Shown here in pieces: positions 49,294-61,716 of a stretch of DNA of 64,000 nucleotides. How positions within the stretch are numbered: position 1 is the first letter of the stretch; each line of letters opens with the position of its first letter. The stretch covers positions 97,325,689 through 97,389,688 of the forward strand of contig NC_072793.1 of assembly GCF_028583425.1 (NCBI RefSeq), in the 5' to 3' direction. Made by a program: the position numbers and the translations under genes. The notes beneath the pieces were generated by a model. That model was not told the origin of the DNA, searched no databases, and saw nothing but the letters and a program-made list of their open reading frames with translations. The DNA is from Eublepharis macularius. Taxonomy: Eukaryota; Chordata; Lepidosauria; Squamata; Eublepharidae.

Positions 49294-51004
49294 GTTATAT
49301 AGGTTATATCTAACATGAAAGTTGGTGACCAGGCAGTTTCAGATTGCTATGGTTGTTATCCTCTCGGGTAATTGTTTTTTGTTTTGAAAATTATTTTTAT
49401 TTCAATTATTTACAAAACTGTTTCTCTTGGGTAATTGTGAGGACAGGAGAACACTATATCGAGGAGGGAGAAAGCTTGGTAGGTCCTCATCATGCAGACC
49501 CCAAGACTCAATGGGTGAGGCCTAATAAAGTAAGACCTGATGATATCACATTGAATGGCAGTATTATTGGAAGTACTTCCACACACCATGAAGTATTGTG
49601 TGCCATATGGCATCTGTGAATGTTTGTGGTCTGATTCACCACACTTAAAAAAGAACTATATGCTAAACATAAAATGCACTTCAGCTGCTACTGCAAGATT
49701 ATTGCCACTCTTCTTTAATTTATATATATAGTAGTTACACCAAGCAGATAGGCATAGAAATTTTACAAGAAGCCATCAGGTAAGAGGACTAGTTGATAGA
49801 TTTCAACTAATTATCTTGAGAAGGAGCTTCAAAACTTGTCTCAGGGCTGAAATGACCCCTGGTAAACCTTAGGCATGGTGATTGTGTCATAAGTCACCTT
49901 GAAACAGAAAAAAAAAATGGAAATCCAATATGCTTAGAAGTTGCTTAATTTATTAGTTTACACAGAACTGGATTTTAAGTCCCAGCTTGCCAATGTTCAG
50001 GCCTAATATCTAAAATGACCACTGACTGATATTCAACTTACAACACTCACAACAATATATGACTAAACAATGTTGACACTACCTCGCAAAATAACAGTAA
50101 TCCAAACAATATTAGAGGACTTTAAACAATTGGAGGAATGACAGTTACGTAGAAGTGTCTAATCCTGAATCCCTTCTCAAAAGAAGCCATCCGTGAAGAC
50201 CTCAGGTTTCAGGTAAAGGGGAGGAGTGTTGTGTTATACCTACCTACAAATGACTGCCTCCAGCCTAGAAATTCATCTCCCAATACCATTTTGGTTACTG
50301 TGCAGTGAGGGGAAAGCACTCTCTGCATGTCCAGAGCATCTACAGTCTTAGTATGCAAATTATATTTATTTAGAGTCTTATTTAGAGCCTCGTGAGGAGC
50401 ATGACTACTAGGTTATTATGCTCTCTCAGCACTTACTACAGTGAAGCCCTTCTTTTTCAGGCATGTGAGGTCTGCCTGACCATGGGGTGTATGAGTGTGT
50501 GTTAGAAGCTTGGCAGAGGTTATTTATTGGTCAGTAAAAGGCATTCTGTTCATGTTCAAAGGTACATATTCCTTTAAAATTGGTTCAACTTTTCATACTA
50601 TTAACTTTCTCATAATTTTGTGGGGGGAACACATAATGTGTTCCATAGAAGTTAGAGAGGGACTACACAGAGGATAACTAATAATTTGCTGCATTCATAA
50701 TAGTAAAGCACTCAACAGGTAAATTTCTTATTAAGAATGAGTAGACAGACCTGAATGAATTAAACACAAATAGCTCTGTGCTTATAATCAGAAAAACTAA
50801 AACAAAATGCTTAAAATTTTTTTGGTTTATCAAATGTGTTCCCACTAGGAATGTGCATAAAGGCAGAGACATGGCAGTCAAAAAAAAAAGTGTATGAAAT
50901 AGCTGGGCTCAAAATTTGAAGGGAAAAACAGGTTAGCTATCAAAAGGGAGCTGTGCTGGCAGTTTTATTCTTAATCTCTTTCCTGATTATCTGTAGCAAG
51001 AAAT

Positions 51005-51610
51005 TTCCTTTTATTGCTGCTGCACATTATCTGCCACAAACCCAAGATCATCTTCTTGGACTGTCTCCACCAGTTCAAATCCCATCATGAAGTATGTGAA
51101 ACTGAATCCCCTCCCCCCCTTCCACACTTTGCACTTACATGGAATTTCATCTGCTGTTCTGTTGCTGATTCATCCATTAAGAGTTCTTTTAGCACTGTTT
51201 TCAACATTCTGACCAACTGGATGTCAGCTGCAAACTTCATTGCTTCAGCCCGTTACAGGTCACATATGAAGAAATTAAAACAGCACCAGCCCCAACACAA
51301 ATCCTAGGAGACCCCACTACTCACCTCCTTCCACTGTAAAAACAGTCCATTTATTCCCATCATTTCCTCTTCTGAAATTCATGAACAAACCTGTATGCAT
51401 ATCCCACAGCTGTTCATTCAGAAGCTTTTAGTGAGGCACCCTATCAAACACCTTTTGCAAGTCCAGCTATCCAGAATCTACTAGGCGATTCCCTCCTACA
51501 TACTTGTTGACACACTCAAAGAAGTCTAAGAGATTGGTGAGCCAGAAATTTCCTTTACAGAAGGCATGCTGATTCCTCTTCAGCAAGATGTGTTCTTTCA
51601 TATACTTAAC
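51005..51610 (-). mobile_element. CR1-type LINE fragment (reverse transcriptase)
   Basis: On the minus strand, CTGGACTTGCAAAAGGTGTT then TGATAGGGTGCCTCAC matches the LDFQKAFDxVPH block. GTGAGTAGTGGGGTCTCCTA and the following GGATTTGTGTTGGGGCTGGT match the SGVPQGSVLGP block of CR1/L3 reverse transcriptases. Many changes; long dead. Confidence 0.72.
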
Positions 51611-52013
51611 ATCCGTCTTGAATAACACAGGTTTTTTAAAGACAAAGAATTATATTGGTTTCAACTTTGGAGTGGATACATTTATGAAAGGCAGGCTTGC
51701 TTTAAAATTATCCCACAAAGCCACATATTTTCTTCTTGTTTCTACTACTTCCATGCAGACACATGGGTTTTCTTCTAATAGAAAGGAAGCTAGTGCATAG
51801 ACCGGCATTTATTTTTGTGGACCATGGAATGTGAGTGTTTGCAGAGTCAGTGGAGCAGCTGAAATATTTTTTTTTCTCTCTCTGCTTTGTACTGCTCCGT
51901 AACTTGCTAGTTTTATGCAGACTACTAAAATATAACTAGACCACATTTAAATGGCTGTGAAAATCAATCTCAAGTGCATAAAATTTCACAGATGAAGAGT
52001 GATGGATCTACTA

Positions 52014-53150
52014 TTATCTTCTAATAAAAGAGGTAACATCTCCATATGATCTATATTTTGGAGTAAAGGAAAACTTAAATGATTCCCTAACCTCAGAAAA
52101 ATAGCTGTATTCAAAAGTCACATGATACAGAGTGTCCACACTATCTACACTACAGTGGCATATCTTGGTTTTGAGGAGTTGAATGGCAGCTGGAATATAT
52201 TGAGCCCCAGATGAATACAAGAAGTGACAGATATTTGTTGCTGCTGTAACCAATCTTTTAACATGAGCAGTTTGCACTGACCAAGTTAATCTTTGATCAA
52301 ACCAAACCCCTAGGTATTTAAAATAGGGGACCTCCTTGATGTTACCATGAATTTGCCACTTATTGTGTACCTGAGATTTTTTACCGAAGACAACAACCTT
52401 GGATTTTTGATAGCTGACTATCAGGCTTTTTTCTAGAAAGTAAGAGACAAAAGCCTTTATCAGAGAGGACAGTCCTGAAGTTGTTCTTGATAGAACTGCA
52501 TCTTCAGGAACTTTCACATTAGCAAGAGATGGAGAATAGCAATCCTGAGTGGAAACAGCAGAACTCATATCATTAATACAAATTAAACAATAAAGAGTCC
52601 AGCACACACCTCTGATGTACTCCCTACTCTAGGGAGATTACATTCGAAAGCTGACCATCCAGCCCTCAGTGCAGTGGAATTAGAATCCAGAATCTCAATC
52701 AAAACCTGGCTCTTGGTTGTATATTTGTTAAGAACTGTAGGGTCAAAAGGCGATCTTCTGTACTAGGCCCTCGCTTAAAGCTGGCCTGTTCCCTTCCCAG
52801 GATTTTATTAGTTTCCAGCTGGTTCACAATTCAATAGTAAAGAGAGAACACAGATCTTCCCGACCTCTGACAGAAGGCTAATCGGCCTGTAATTGGACAA
52901 GTCTGTTCTGTCCCTCCTCTTATAGACTAGTATGATGATAGCATGTCTCTAAACAGATGGCATGTCTCCTGCTGCATTATTTGGATGAAAACAGTTGCCA
53001 ATATGTCCTTCCACCAAGAGATATTGGTTTTTAAAAGTTCAGGGAGAATTAGGTCTTTATTGGGGGCCTTCCCATTCTTCATTTGAGAAATTTAAAAAAA
53101 TAATTTTGGATGGTTGAAGAGGGGGCCACTCCATTCGTTCAGCTAAATTC
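52014..53150 (-). mobile_element. Non-LTR retrotransposon fragment, clade uncertain
   Basis: Minus-strand text reads NYRPISLLSEVGKI, then REQASFKRGPSTEDRLLTLQ (about 52720-52890). Further on it reads KSKVVVFGKK, then FKYLGVWFDQRLTWS and a C-terminal cysteine/histidine stretch near the stop at 52014. These are reverse transcriptase and post-RT motifs of a LINE. Stops and frameshifts split it. The KYLGVWF block differs from the L2 and CR1 copies here, so it is a third family. Confidence 0.7.
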
Positions 53151-53171
53151 CAATTACTCTGATAATCGTAG

Positions 53172-53365
53172 TTATTTTATTTATAGTTCACCTTTCTCAC
53201 GGAGACTGAAGGCAGGTTACACAATGTAGGTCACTTGCAAGGAACAGGGTGAGACATCGAATAGAATAGGACAGGAATTGCACAGATCTCAAAACATGCA
53301 GAAATCTGAACAATGCATAAGTACTAAACACGGCATGTTAAACAAGCAGTTAATGGTATTATACA
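53172..53365 (-). mobile_element. L2 LINE 3' tail
   Basis: Diverged copy of the tail (TTATTTTATTTATAGTTCAC, then TTTCTCACGGAGACTGAAGG on the plus strand). It sits just beyond the NAA80 poly(A) candidate. Confidence 0.75.
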
Positions 53366-53401
53366 TAAGTAGAAATACAGCACACTGAGACCAAGAGGTG
53401 C

Positions 53402-53407
53402 TTTATT
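53402..53407 (-). terminator. Candidate NAA80 poly(A) signal
   Basis: AATAAA on the minus strand about 365 bases after the NAA80 stop, in CCAATAAAGCA. It sits immediately before the L2 tail at 53365-53172. Confidence 0.5.
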
Positions 53408-53770
53408 GGTAAAAAGGAAATCAAGCACAGGCAAAGCAATTTGCAGACAACTCAGCACAATTCATCTTTTTGGCTAGGGCAACAACTACTGGGGTACAAT
53501 GAAAACTAATAGGTGATGAGCTTCCAAATGTGTTCCAGCTATATGGATCTGTCTTATCTTGACATTTTTTCCCCTCACGTGGCTTCACTTTCGGCTCTTC
53601 TCTGAAATGGATTCTGATAAAGAAATCAAATCTGTTGGCAAACTAGTTCAGAAATGGCTCTCACTCATCTGATTCCATAAGATCCAAGATCCAAACTAGG
53701 CTTTCTTTCAAAACGTCTCCCCTTCACCAATTATCCTTCATCTTCATCACACTGGTGCACAATGCAAAGG

Positions 53771-54802
53771 TTAAATGTCTTTCTCCATCCAGAATATGGG
53801 CTGCCCTTTGAGGTCGTGATATGGTGTTTCTAGAAACATGTGGCCCTGGCTTTTGTCTTCTGGTGGGCAGGAGGCAGCAGTTTTACAGGAACTTGGCAAG
53901 CCTGGCAAATGGGCCACTAGTGGAGGCACAGCAGGAGGAGGAGGAGGAGGAGCAGGGGGTGGTGGTATATTTGTGGCACTAAAGGAATTGGCAGAGAGAG
54001 GCACAGAGGGTGACTGAGATGGCTGAACTGTAGCATGAACAGGCTGAAAACAGGAAGTGTGGGAAGAAGCTGAGAGCTGGGGAGGGGGTGAAATGGTAAC
54101 AGCTCCTGAGTTGAGAGAGCAAGCAGGATGCAGTAGAGGGGGTGATGGAGCTACTGAGCATAAAGAGGAAGAAGAGGAAGGGGGGGCAGAAGGAGGTAAT
54201 GAAGGGAGATTTGCTCTAGCTTTGCTGCCGTAGGATGCACCTGGATTGTTTTTCCTGGATCCTGTAGGGAGTTCCTTGCCATGCTGAGAGGGAGAGATCA
54301 TCTCTAAGAACTCCATAGGTATGAGAGAACTCATGAATCCTACACTCTGAACAGGCTGAGATAATATATAACCTAGGTGGGCATAGAAATGCTGCTTGTC
54401 ATGGGTGGTGAGGTGCAGACGATTGTAGCCACGGGACTTGGCATAATGCTCAACAGCTTCCATCAGTTTCCGGCCATAACCTCTTCCACGAATGGCTTTG
54501 GAGACCACAACCGTCTCCACAAATAAGCTTTTAGGCTGGCCAACCACACGGGAAAGCCTGGCGTGCCCTAGGAGTTGGCACTGGCTCTGGGTCAGTTTCC
54601 GTTCAGTAGCTTCCTCTGCTGCCCTTGGAATTCTAATCAGCACCAGGCACATTGGAAAGTTCTCGGTTGACTTCTGCAGGGAGTGGATGCGAGAAGTCCT
54701 ACTCCTTTTCCACTCTTCATTGATGAGGTCAGCACAGGGTTCCAGAAGATCAGGCCTCTGGTGAAGGGGGACTGCTGTGAGTATCTCTGAAACGGAGCCC
54801 AT
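53771..54802 (-). CDS. NAA80: NAA80 (NAT6), actin N-terminal acetyltransferase
   Basis: A single coding exon encodes 343 residues. The ATG at 54802 has a good Kozak context (A at -3, G at +4). The frame stays open to an ATG at 54901, but that one lies upstream of a splice acceptor (GTGCTTTTAG, exon from 54873) and its product would be a hydrophobic run unlike the family. GNAT fold: start block RPDLLEPCADLINEEWKRSR (16-35), beta strands LFVETVVV (93-100), acetyl-CoA loop RGRGYG (105-110) and LHLTTHDKQHFYAHLGY (129-145). A long Ser/Pro linker follows, then a polyproline stretch PPPPAPPPPPPAVPP (280-294) and the conserved end GQPIFWMEKDI. Family knowledge: acetylates the processed acidic N-terminus of actin, working with profilin, which binds the polyproline. 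It lies 12 kb upstream of HYAL3 on the same strand. The acidic repeats I recall at the human N-terminus are absent. Confidence 0.95.
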   Translation of the reverse strand: MGSVSEILTAVPLHQRPDLLEPCADLINEEWKRSRTSRIHSLQKSTENFPMCLVLIRIPRAAEEATERKLTQSQCQLLGHARLSRVVGQPKSLFVETVVVSKAIRGRGYGRKLMEAVEHYAKSRGYNRLHLTTHDKQHFYAHLGYILSQPVQSVGFMSSLIPMEFLEMISPSQHGKELPTGSRKNNPGASYGSKARANLPSLPPSAPPSSSSSLCSVAPSPPLLHPACSLNSGAVTISPPPQLSASSHTSCFQPVHATVQPSQSPSVPLSANSFSATNIPPPPAPPPPPPAVPPLVAHLPGLPSSCKTAASCPPEDKSQGHMFLETPYHDLKGQPIFWMEKDI

Positions 54803-54873
54803 TCTTCTCACTACCAGGAGACCAAGCAACACAACTTTACAAGTGATGTAGAGACTGAGAGCTTGGCATATTC
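54803..54873 (-). other. 5' UTR part of the NAA80 coding exon
   Basis: 71 bases lie between the acceptor AG (54875-54874) and the chosen ATG. The acceptor implies at least one non-coding exon further right; I could not identify it in 54.9-64 kb. Confidence 0.6.
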
Positions 54874-55724
54874 CTAAAAGCACAAAGACAATGAAGCACA
54901 CTTGTATGCATAATCAGTTCCAGGAGAGCTACCCTTCTCAGTGCTCCTTACCTGGCTTGGATCAGTTCCAACTAGGAAAGAGCTGCAGTATCCTCTGTAA
55001 TTAGAATGGAATACACGGAATAGAGACCTGTTCCCCCAATAAAAAGTCATTTAGCATACCTAGGTGGATGCACACCCAGCTAAAGGAAGGTGCTAAATAA
55101 TTTCACTTGTTTTCTATCCATCACCTAGATGCAGATACACCTTTAGACCTTGTTTACATTATAGTTTTAACAAACTGCAGTGGCAGTTCAAGCCACTTGT
55201 AGCAGATATGTAGTGTGTTACCAGCACTGATGATGTTTGGGCATCACCAAGCCAATTCATGCAATATTTTAGAGATTTGCTTGAAACTGGATTGTCCTGT
55301 TTTTCCGGACAACCAAGTATTAGCTACAAGAAGCAAAGAAGAAAGTCTTGAGTTATCTCTAAAGAACTACTTAACATGGTGATTATGTTCATGAAAATGT
55401 AGGACTGAAGACAACGCCACCAATATCCAGTGGAAAGAAAGGGTAATGGAAGATGACTCCACCCAATTTCCCAGATCCTTATCACTCTCACATTATTTAT
55501 TGGAGTGTGTATTAATCAACAGCATGATAAAAGCAGAAAAATTACAGTCTTGCTCATGAATACATTCTTCGCCTCTCCAGAAATTGTCATCAACGGTCAA
55601 CTTAACAAACACTGTTTGTGTGAGAGACAGAGAAAGTGTATGAGAGTGCACTCGCACAACAGAGAACTTGTCATGGGATTATTATTTAAACAAGGTATCT
55701 CTGGATCAAAATTCACCACTTCCT

Positions 55725-55835
55725 CAATATTTGACGAAGTGAGCCTTGACTCATGAAAGCTTATACCCTGGAAATGTTGGTCTTGAAGGAGCTACTGGAG
55801 TTTTGTTCTACTATTACAGACTAAAATGGCGACAC
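55725..55835 (+). repeat. Foldback family, single-arm copy
   Basis: Reads GAAGTGAGCCTTGACTCATG, AAAGCTTATACCCTGGAAAT, GGAGCTACTGGAG and ACAGACTAAAATGGC, a diverged right arm. Confidence 0.65.
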
Positions 55836-56411
55836 ACTGGAAACCACTTCCTCAATAATCTCCCAGAAGTGGGTGTCACAGTTCATGTCACAGACTGAGC
55901 CACAAGTGTCTGTAAGAATTAGCCCACAGGATGAATTCATGTCACAGTAACTTCACTCTGTCCTGGCTGCCAGGTTGTTCTATGGGTGAGGCACTTTGAG
56001 TTGAGGGATTTGGAAAGCCCACAAAGACACCAACAAGTCCATTCCTACCCTTTTCTGTACAGACTACAAAATTGGGGGGGGGGAATAGCTACAGTCACAT
56101 ATACAAGTGACAATAGGAGGGCTGCCTCTCTTTTGTGCACATAATCTCTGTCCTCCTCACCTGCTTCATCAGCCTAGGCAGCTGTTTCATCATCCGTTCC
56201 TTCTGTATAGAATAGCCTTACAAACAATTCTTATTCAAGCATCATCACAGACACACACCCTACCATCCCCTTCCTATATTAATATACTTCTTCCAACTAC
56301 CTCTCTCTCTGCATTCTTTTAAAAGAGAAGGTAGAGAAATGAATCTTTTGAGTGTTCTTATTCCTCTTTTCCACAGACAATTGACTGTACCTTTGCTAGG
56401 ATATTCAGTTT

Positions 56412-56668
56412 GAGCTAGTTTCATGTAGTGGTTAAGAGCACGGGATTCTAATCTGGAGAGCCGGGTTTGATTCCCCACTCCTCCACTTGAGGCCAGCTGG
56501 GTGACCTTGGGTCAGTCACAGCTCTCTGGAGCTCTCTCAGCCCCACCCACCTCACAGGGTGTTTGTTGTGGGGATAATAATAACATGCTTTGTAAACCAC
56601 TCTGAGTGTGTGTTAAGTTGTCCTGAAGGGCAGTATATAAATCGAATGTTATTATTATTATTATTATA
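56412..56668 (+). mobile_element. tRNA-derived SINE, Sauria type
   Basis: Close relative of 47421-47668: TGTAGTGGTTAAGAGCACGG, GGGTTTGATTCCCC, GTTGTCCTGAAGGGCAGTAT and an ATT-repeat tail. Better preserved. Confidence 0.88.
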
Positions 56669-57839
56669 CTCAAGCAAAAAATATGATGGGAAAAATAACT
56701 AATATCACTGTACTTTGCTTCAATAAAGGTATTTTAATGAATGCAAGCAATGTAGTGCTATCCTGATCAATCGTGATCTCAACACAGCCAAACATTCAAA
56801 GGCAGAGAACATACATCACAATGCTTCAGGACCCATGGAAGCTTCTCTCCCTACCCAGAATGGCTTGGGAGAAAATTAGAAGAGAGATAGAGGAGACCCA
56901 CCCCATTCTTTGTCATTCTTGTCTCCATTTTGCCCTTCTCTTAACCCCCTCCCCCACACCATATACTGGGATTCTACATATCACCGTCCATCATGGGAGT
57001 TGGTTGGGGTGGATGTGGGTGGGGAAGTCCAAATTGAAGCCACACTGAGAAAACACCCAAGAAATGACAATGAGGTTCTTCCTCTTAGGGTCCCTCCGCT
57101 TTTTCTAGTGCACTGTAACTGGTAGCATGTGTTGCAAATTCAGTCACCGTATTCAGAGTATGAAAGAAGAACAGGCTACTTCCTCCAAAAGTGGCTTGAG
57201 GAGTTGAAGAATTTCTCACAGCACAGGCATTGGTCCGGGGGCTGAGTTACCTCAGTGCTGTAGGGTGAGTTACAGGAGCCTCTTGCATCATTCCACTGCT
57301 ACTCAGCACGGAGCACCAAGGCACCAAGGCTACATCTGCACACGTCCACAGTAAAGTCTGCTTTTATCTACCCACAGGATTAGCCCATGGTGCAATCCAT
57401 TTCTAAAGCTGCCCCCCACAACCTTGCACAACTTTTCAACACAACCAGCGTGTTAGCTTCTCTGAAACATTGCACACCCAGACAAAATCCCTAACAGTTT
57501 GCTGTTTCAGGAAAAGCCATACATTTGTGAAAGGAAGCATCAGTGCAAAGAGTTTTCTCAATCAAGGTTGGCAGCAGCACAACACCTCCCTTGACAGCTT
57601 AGACTGAAGGTGGCAAGCTCTGCTCCTCAGACTGGATATAACCACCCACAGAAATTAATGCACATCTCTCCAGTAGACAAAGTTATTCCTGGGCAATGAA
57701 CTTCCCTTAAGAACAAGAATAATTCCAATCTCACAAAATATTTTGATTGCCTTTCATGAAAACCAACTATTCATACTCAGCGCTACACAATTCTACAAGG
57801 TAAACTAGTTTTACTGTTCCAAAAGAGATTAAGTTGGAG

Positions 57840-58940
57840 GGTGGGGGTAGGGAATCTGCTACCAAGGTACAGGTGTGCAGTTCAGTTTGGTATTTGGAAT
57901 CCACCCCCCCCCCCCGGCCAATTTTAGCTGATACAGTAAAATTAGGCAATACAGATTGGGCTATTGCTTTGCTGTTTATCTGCAAAGAAACAGCAGTTCC
58001 TGCCTTTTTTGTGGGGTGGTAGGGGTGATCATGTTTCAACCAAACTCCATCCAAAGAAGGTGCCCCCAGAGGCCAATCCTCGGGCCACCAAAGAAGGTGC
58101 CCCTAGCTACTCCATTGTTTCCTAAAGGAAAAAGTTAAAGCTGACTCCTATTGCAGAAACACATTGGGGCAAGGTTGTGATGGCCAAGGCGCCCTCCCAA
58201 ATGCAAGATGAGCTCATCCCAGAGAAAGCCCAACAGAACCAAACTGAAGCACAAGAATGAATCCCCCCAGAATCAAAGAGAAGGGAACCAACACCACACC
58301 AGAGAATCACATCCATTCCACCCAAACCAAACTCAAGCAAGCAACACTGTTACAACTTACAACTTAGCCCAACAGAAGCAAAGTGAAGCACAGGAATGAA
58401 TCCCCCCAGAACTAAAGTGAAGCAAGAGGTTCACATCACACCAGAGAATCATGTGTGTTCCATCCAAACTAGCGCTGGTCTGAGCACTGCACTGGCCCCA
58501 AACCTTTTTTAGGGGCCCAAGAATTGGCCTCTGTGGGCACCTTCTTTGCAGGCCCATAGAATTGGCCACCGAGGTCCAATCTTCCTGGAACTTGAGGGGT
58601 CTTTAGAAAACTTGGTGTAGGTTTCTTGAAAAATGTCAGCCCAGCTCCCTGGATAGCCCCAAGATAGTTTTCCCTATAGGCAACAATGGAGAGTGGCTAG
58701 TGGCAACTTCTTTGGGGGCCCATAAAGTTGCCCCCCAGAGTCCAATCTTTATGAAACTTGGGGGTTCCTTAGAGGACAGTGAGTGGTTTTCTTGCAAATT
58801 TGGTGAAAATTGGTTGGAAAATGACCCCCCCCCATCACACCGGACAGCCCCCAGATAAGACAATGGCCATTTTTTAACCAAATTTATGCTACACTGCCAA
58901 TCCAAACTAGAGAATCAATTTGGTATTCAGGAAATACTGA
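57840..58940. repeat. Complex repeat block with inverted and direct units
   Basis: GAAGGTGCCCCCAGAGGCCA (near 58058) recurs inverted near 58520-58550 and 58700-58745. GAATCCCCCCAGAA with GAAGCACA and CACACCAGAGAATCA recurs directly at about 58245-58310 and 58385-58450. C tracts at 57903-57916 and 58826-58834. No coding sense or assigned family. Confidence 0.5.
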
Positions 58941-60766
58941 GTTTCTTTCTCCGGTTCGATATTCTGTTTGGATTTATCAATTTTTGTGTGTGTGCATATC
59001 CCCCTGTACCAAAGTAGTTCATGGAAGAGGTGACATTTAAACTGGGAGCTTTACTATTCACAGTTTATTCTCAAAACACAACCCTTTATCAGCTTAATAA
59101 GACTATAGCAACAGAAATATAAAAAATACCTTTAAGCTTGCCCTGAACTATCTGTAGCACAGGTGAATGCTAAAATAGGACAGAATGAGGAGGGGACTAA
59201 GATTGTTCTTACCACTGTAGGCTTCATATTTGCATTACAAACCTGATTTAAAGCCTAGTTTAAAAAAATTCTTTTGTAAAGGGCTTACCATTACACAGTC
59301 AAAAGGCACCAGGCCCAAGCCCCACTGAAATGAACAGGAGCTGGCTGCACCATGAATTGTGCCAAACAGTATAGACTGTGCCTTGTGAGCACAACATAAA
59401 ACTCCCTTGGTGGGGGAATCAATCACACATGAGTGACATCTGTCTCATCACTCACAGACTCTTGGAAAGCATTCCAGTGGAAATTGGGACAAACAGAACA
59501 ACAAAAAAGGTCCAAGGAAAAAAGACTATATTGATAGTACTACCTATTCGTGGAATTCCAGGTGATGAGACAAAGCACAGGCTCAGATCCCAAAAAACGA
59601 TTGCCATCCAGCCCCTGATACCTACCTGAGGAGATCTCATAGATCCTGACTCTAGTCATAACCTGGCAATGTGATCACAACAGCTACAGAACATACACAT
59701 GAAGTTAATGAGGGAACGTAATTTAAGACAACATACACTTACTTCCAACCATCCTGCTTTCTAGTAGTAAACATGTTTAGCACTCTACCATTAGGACTCT
59801 CCGCAGATGCCAAAGAGGTTAAAAAAGTCTCCATTTGACCACACCTCCTTCACGAAAACAGTAGATGGAAATTTCGTCATGCTATGGGATCATCAGAGAA
59901 GGATGGCATCCCTCAGTTTCTACTCATTCCTCTCAGAACAAACCCACCCCATATAATACAAGACTAGCTCCCAAATTTCAAATCTTCAGAGAAGCATCCA
60001 GATCCATTTCTCCTTTCTTTTCCTTCCCCATTTTGTTGTACAAGTAAATTGTCCTGCAGGTAGAGGATACATTTTCCTTCCCTGCAAGATCTCTCCGTAA
60101 GACCACCCATGGATGACACAAGTATCAAATACCTGCAGTGAATGGGAGCAGCCAGCAATGTTGATTCTCTTCTTGGAGGGCCTCTGCTTACAAGAAGGAT
60201 CCAAGAGAAACCAGCCAGCTGCTTTCACAAGAACATGACAGGAAACTGAACATGCTCCGGCAGTTCAGTTCTTCTTTTTAAAAGAGAGCACAGTATGTTT
60301 ATTTGAATATGGGAAAACCCTGGCCCTGGAATGTAAACTGGTACTGAACAGCCCAACCCTGACACCACTCAAAGGCTGGCTCCTTTCCCTATACAGCAAC
60401 AGGTAGGCTCCAGGGTTCCTTCTCAAACAGATGCCCTTGACCTCTGCAGCTTGCAAGTCCAAGCACAGGTTAAAGCAGCAAAGAGTGTCACTCCTCTGGA
60501 GAGAAATAAGCTGATTTCAGTTCTAAAAATCCAGTCTCTACCAAAGATGAAATAGACCAGACAGAGAAGGCAGACAAGCCACAATGACTGCTTTCTGTGC
60601 CCCAACTCCTCCCTGAGACTTCCATCCCAGGTAAGTCACATAAGAAGACACAGCCACCTACACTAATGGCCTGTCACACATAATTGGGCTAACCTACAAT
60701 CTTCTACTCCTTCTTGCCTCCCTGCTTTGAGAATGCATGCCTCCTAATATTCCCAAGTTGTCATAC

Positions 60767-60850
60767 CTCCAACCATCATATGAACATAGAAGGGCACTGT
60801 ATCAATGGTAGTCAAATCTGCACGTCCAAAGAGTGCGTTCATTGTCCATT
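60767..60850 (-). other. Unidentified candidate exon
   Basis: 84 bases on the minus strand sit between a fair acceptor (GGTCTCTTTTTAG) and a donor (GGAG/GTATGA). They are symmetric (phase 1 to 1) and open in one frame: WTMNALFGRADLTTIDTVPF then YVHMMVGG. I do not recognise the peptide and found no partner exons. It could be a 5' exon of the NAA80/HYAL3 transcripts, part of an unknown gene or a chance match. Confidence 0.2.
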
Positions 60851-61716
60851 CTAAAAAGAGACCAGGACATTGGGATGGTGGGGGGTCCACTAAGTTGAAC
60901 CAGGAAGTTACCATGAAAGCATTCACCCCGCCAGGTTCTCCAGCCAGTTCAGGAAGGCTGTTGTTTATGAGGTCTCAGAGCACAGAAGCTTGTTCATCTT
61001 GTTACCGTCTGTGGCTATGCTGCCTCCCAGTGTCAACACACGGCGGAGCACATGGAGGGGAAAAAACCTGTCCTGTCACAGGTAATCTGGGGACACACAC
61101 CTGCCACCAGCAACCATTCCTTGGCAAAAGGTCAAAACACGTGGGAAGTGCAGACCAGATGTAGGTGGATTGCCCATCGTCAGGCTATGGGTGGTGTGTT
61201 TCTTGTCACCATTAAGTACCCAACATGCTTTTCTTAGTTGGAAATTAAAAATACCAGTTTGGCTCTGTTTCTTCCAACTCAGAAAAAGCCAGAATCAGTA
61301 GAATAAAGAGACACATTCCTGCTACAAAGATGGAAAATATTTATATAAAAAGAAGTTTAAATAGCTGTGACTGCTATTTACTCGCCGTCACATGGAAAGC
61401 ACAGAAGGCACAGTCCATCAAAAGTGAATTGTGACTATGCCGTCGAAAATAATGGGACAAGTTAGTCATTGTTAAATTCTCTTCCACTGCTTTCAATGGG
61501 GCTGAGTTAGAACTTACTTTTGCTGGTCTGTGACTGGATATTATGGTGTTCAATCTCCACAAGGGGACATTTTCATTCCACCTTACTAACTCCCTTATTA
61601 CACTTTCACCATCTCTTTGAAAAACATCCATGTCTACATGTGTGTTACATGTCCTTGAGACAAGGTACAGGAAGACACCTCTTTGCAGTTGGTATTCCTT
61701 CAACAGTTTCAGTTGA

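Larger units (their letters stand above)
41707..53401. other. HYAL3 upstream intron and NAA80 3' flank
   Basis: No coding exon was recognised. It is rich in repeats: hAT-like elements, foldback copies, a Sauria-type SINE, a CR1 piece and a second LINE piece. If HYAL3 uses a 5' exon beyond NAA80, all of this is intronic for HYAL3 (inference). Confidence 0.55.

Noticed and set aside
60550-60635. Strong plus-strand donor CAG/GTAAGT at 60629/60630
   Set aside because: No acceptor or coding frame upstream; the nearest ATG runs into a stop after ten codons. Could be a non-coding first exon, but nothing else supports it.
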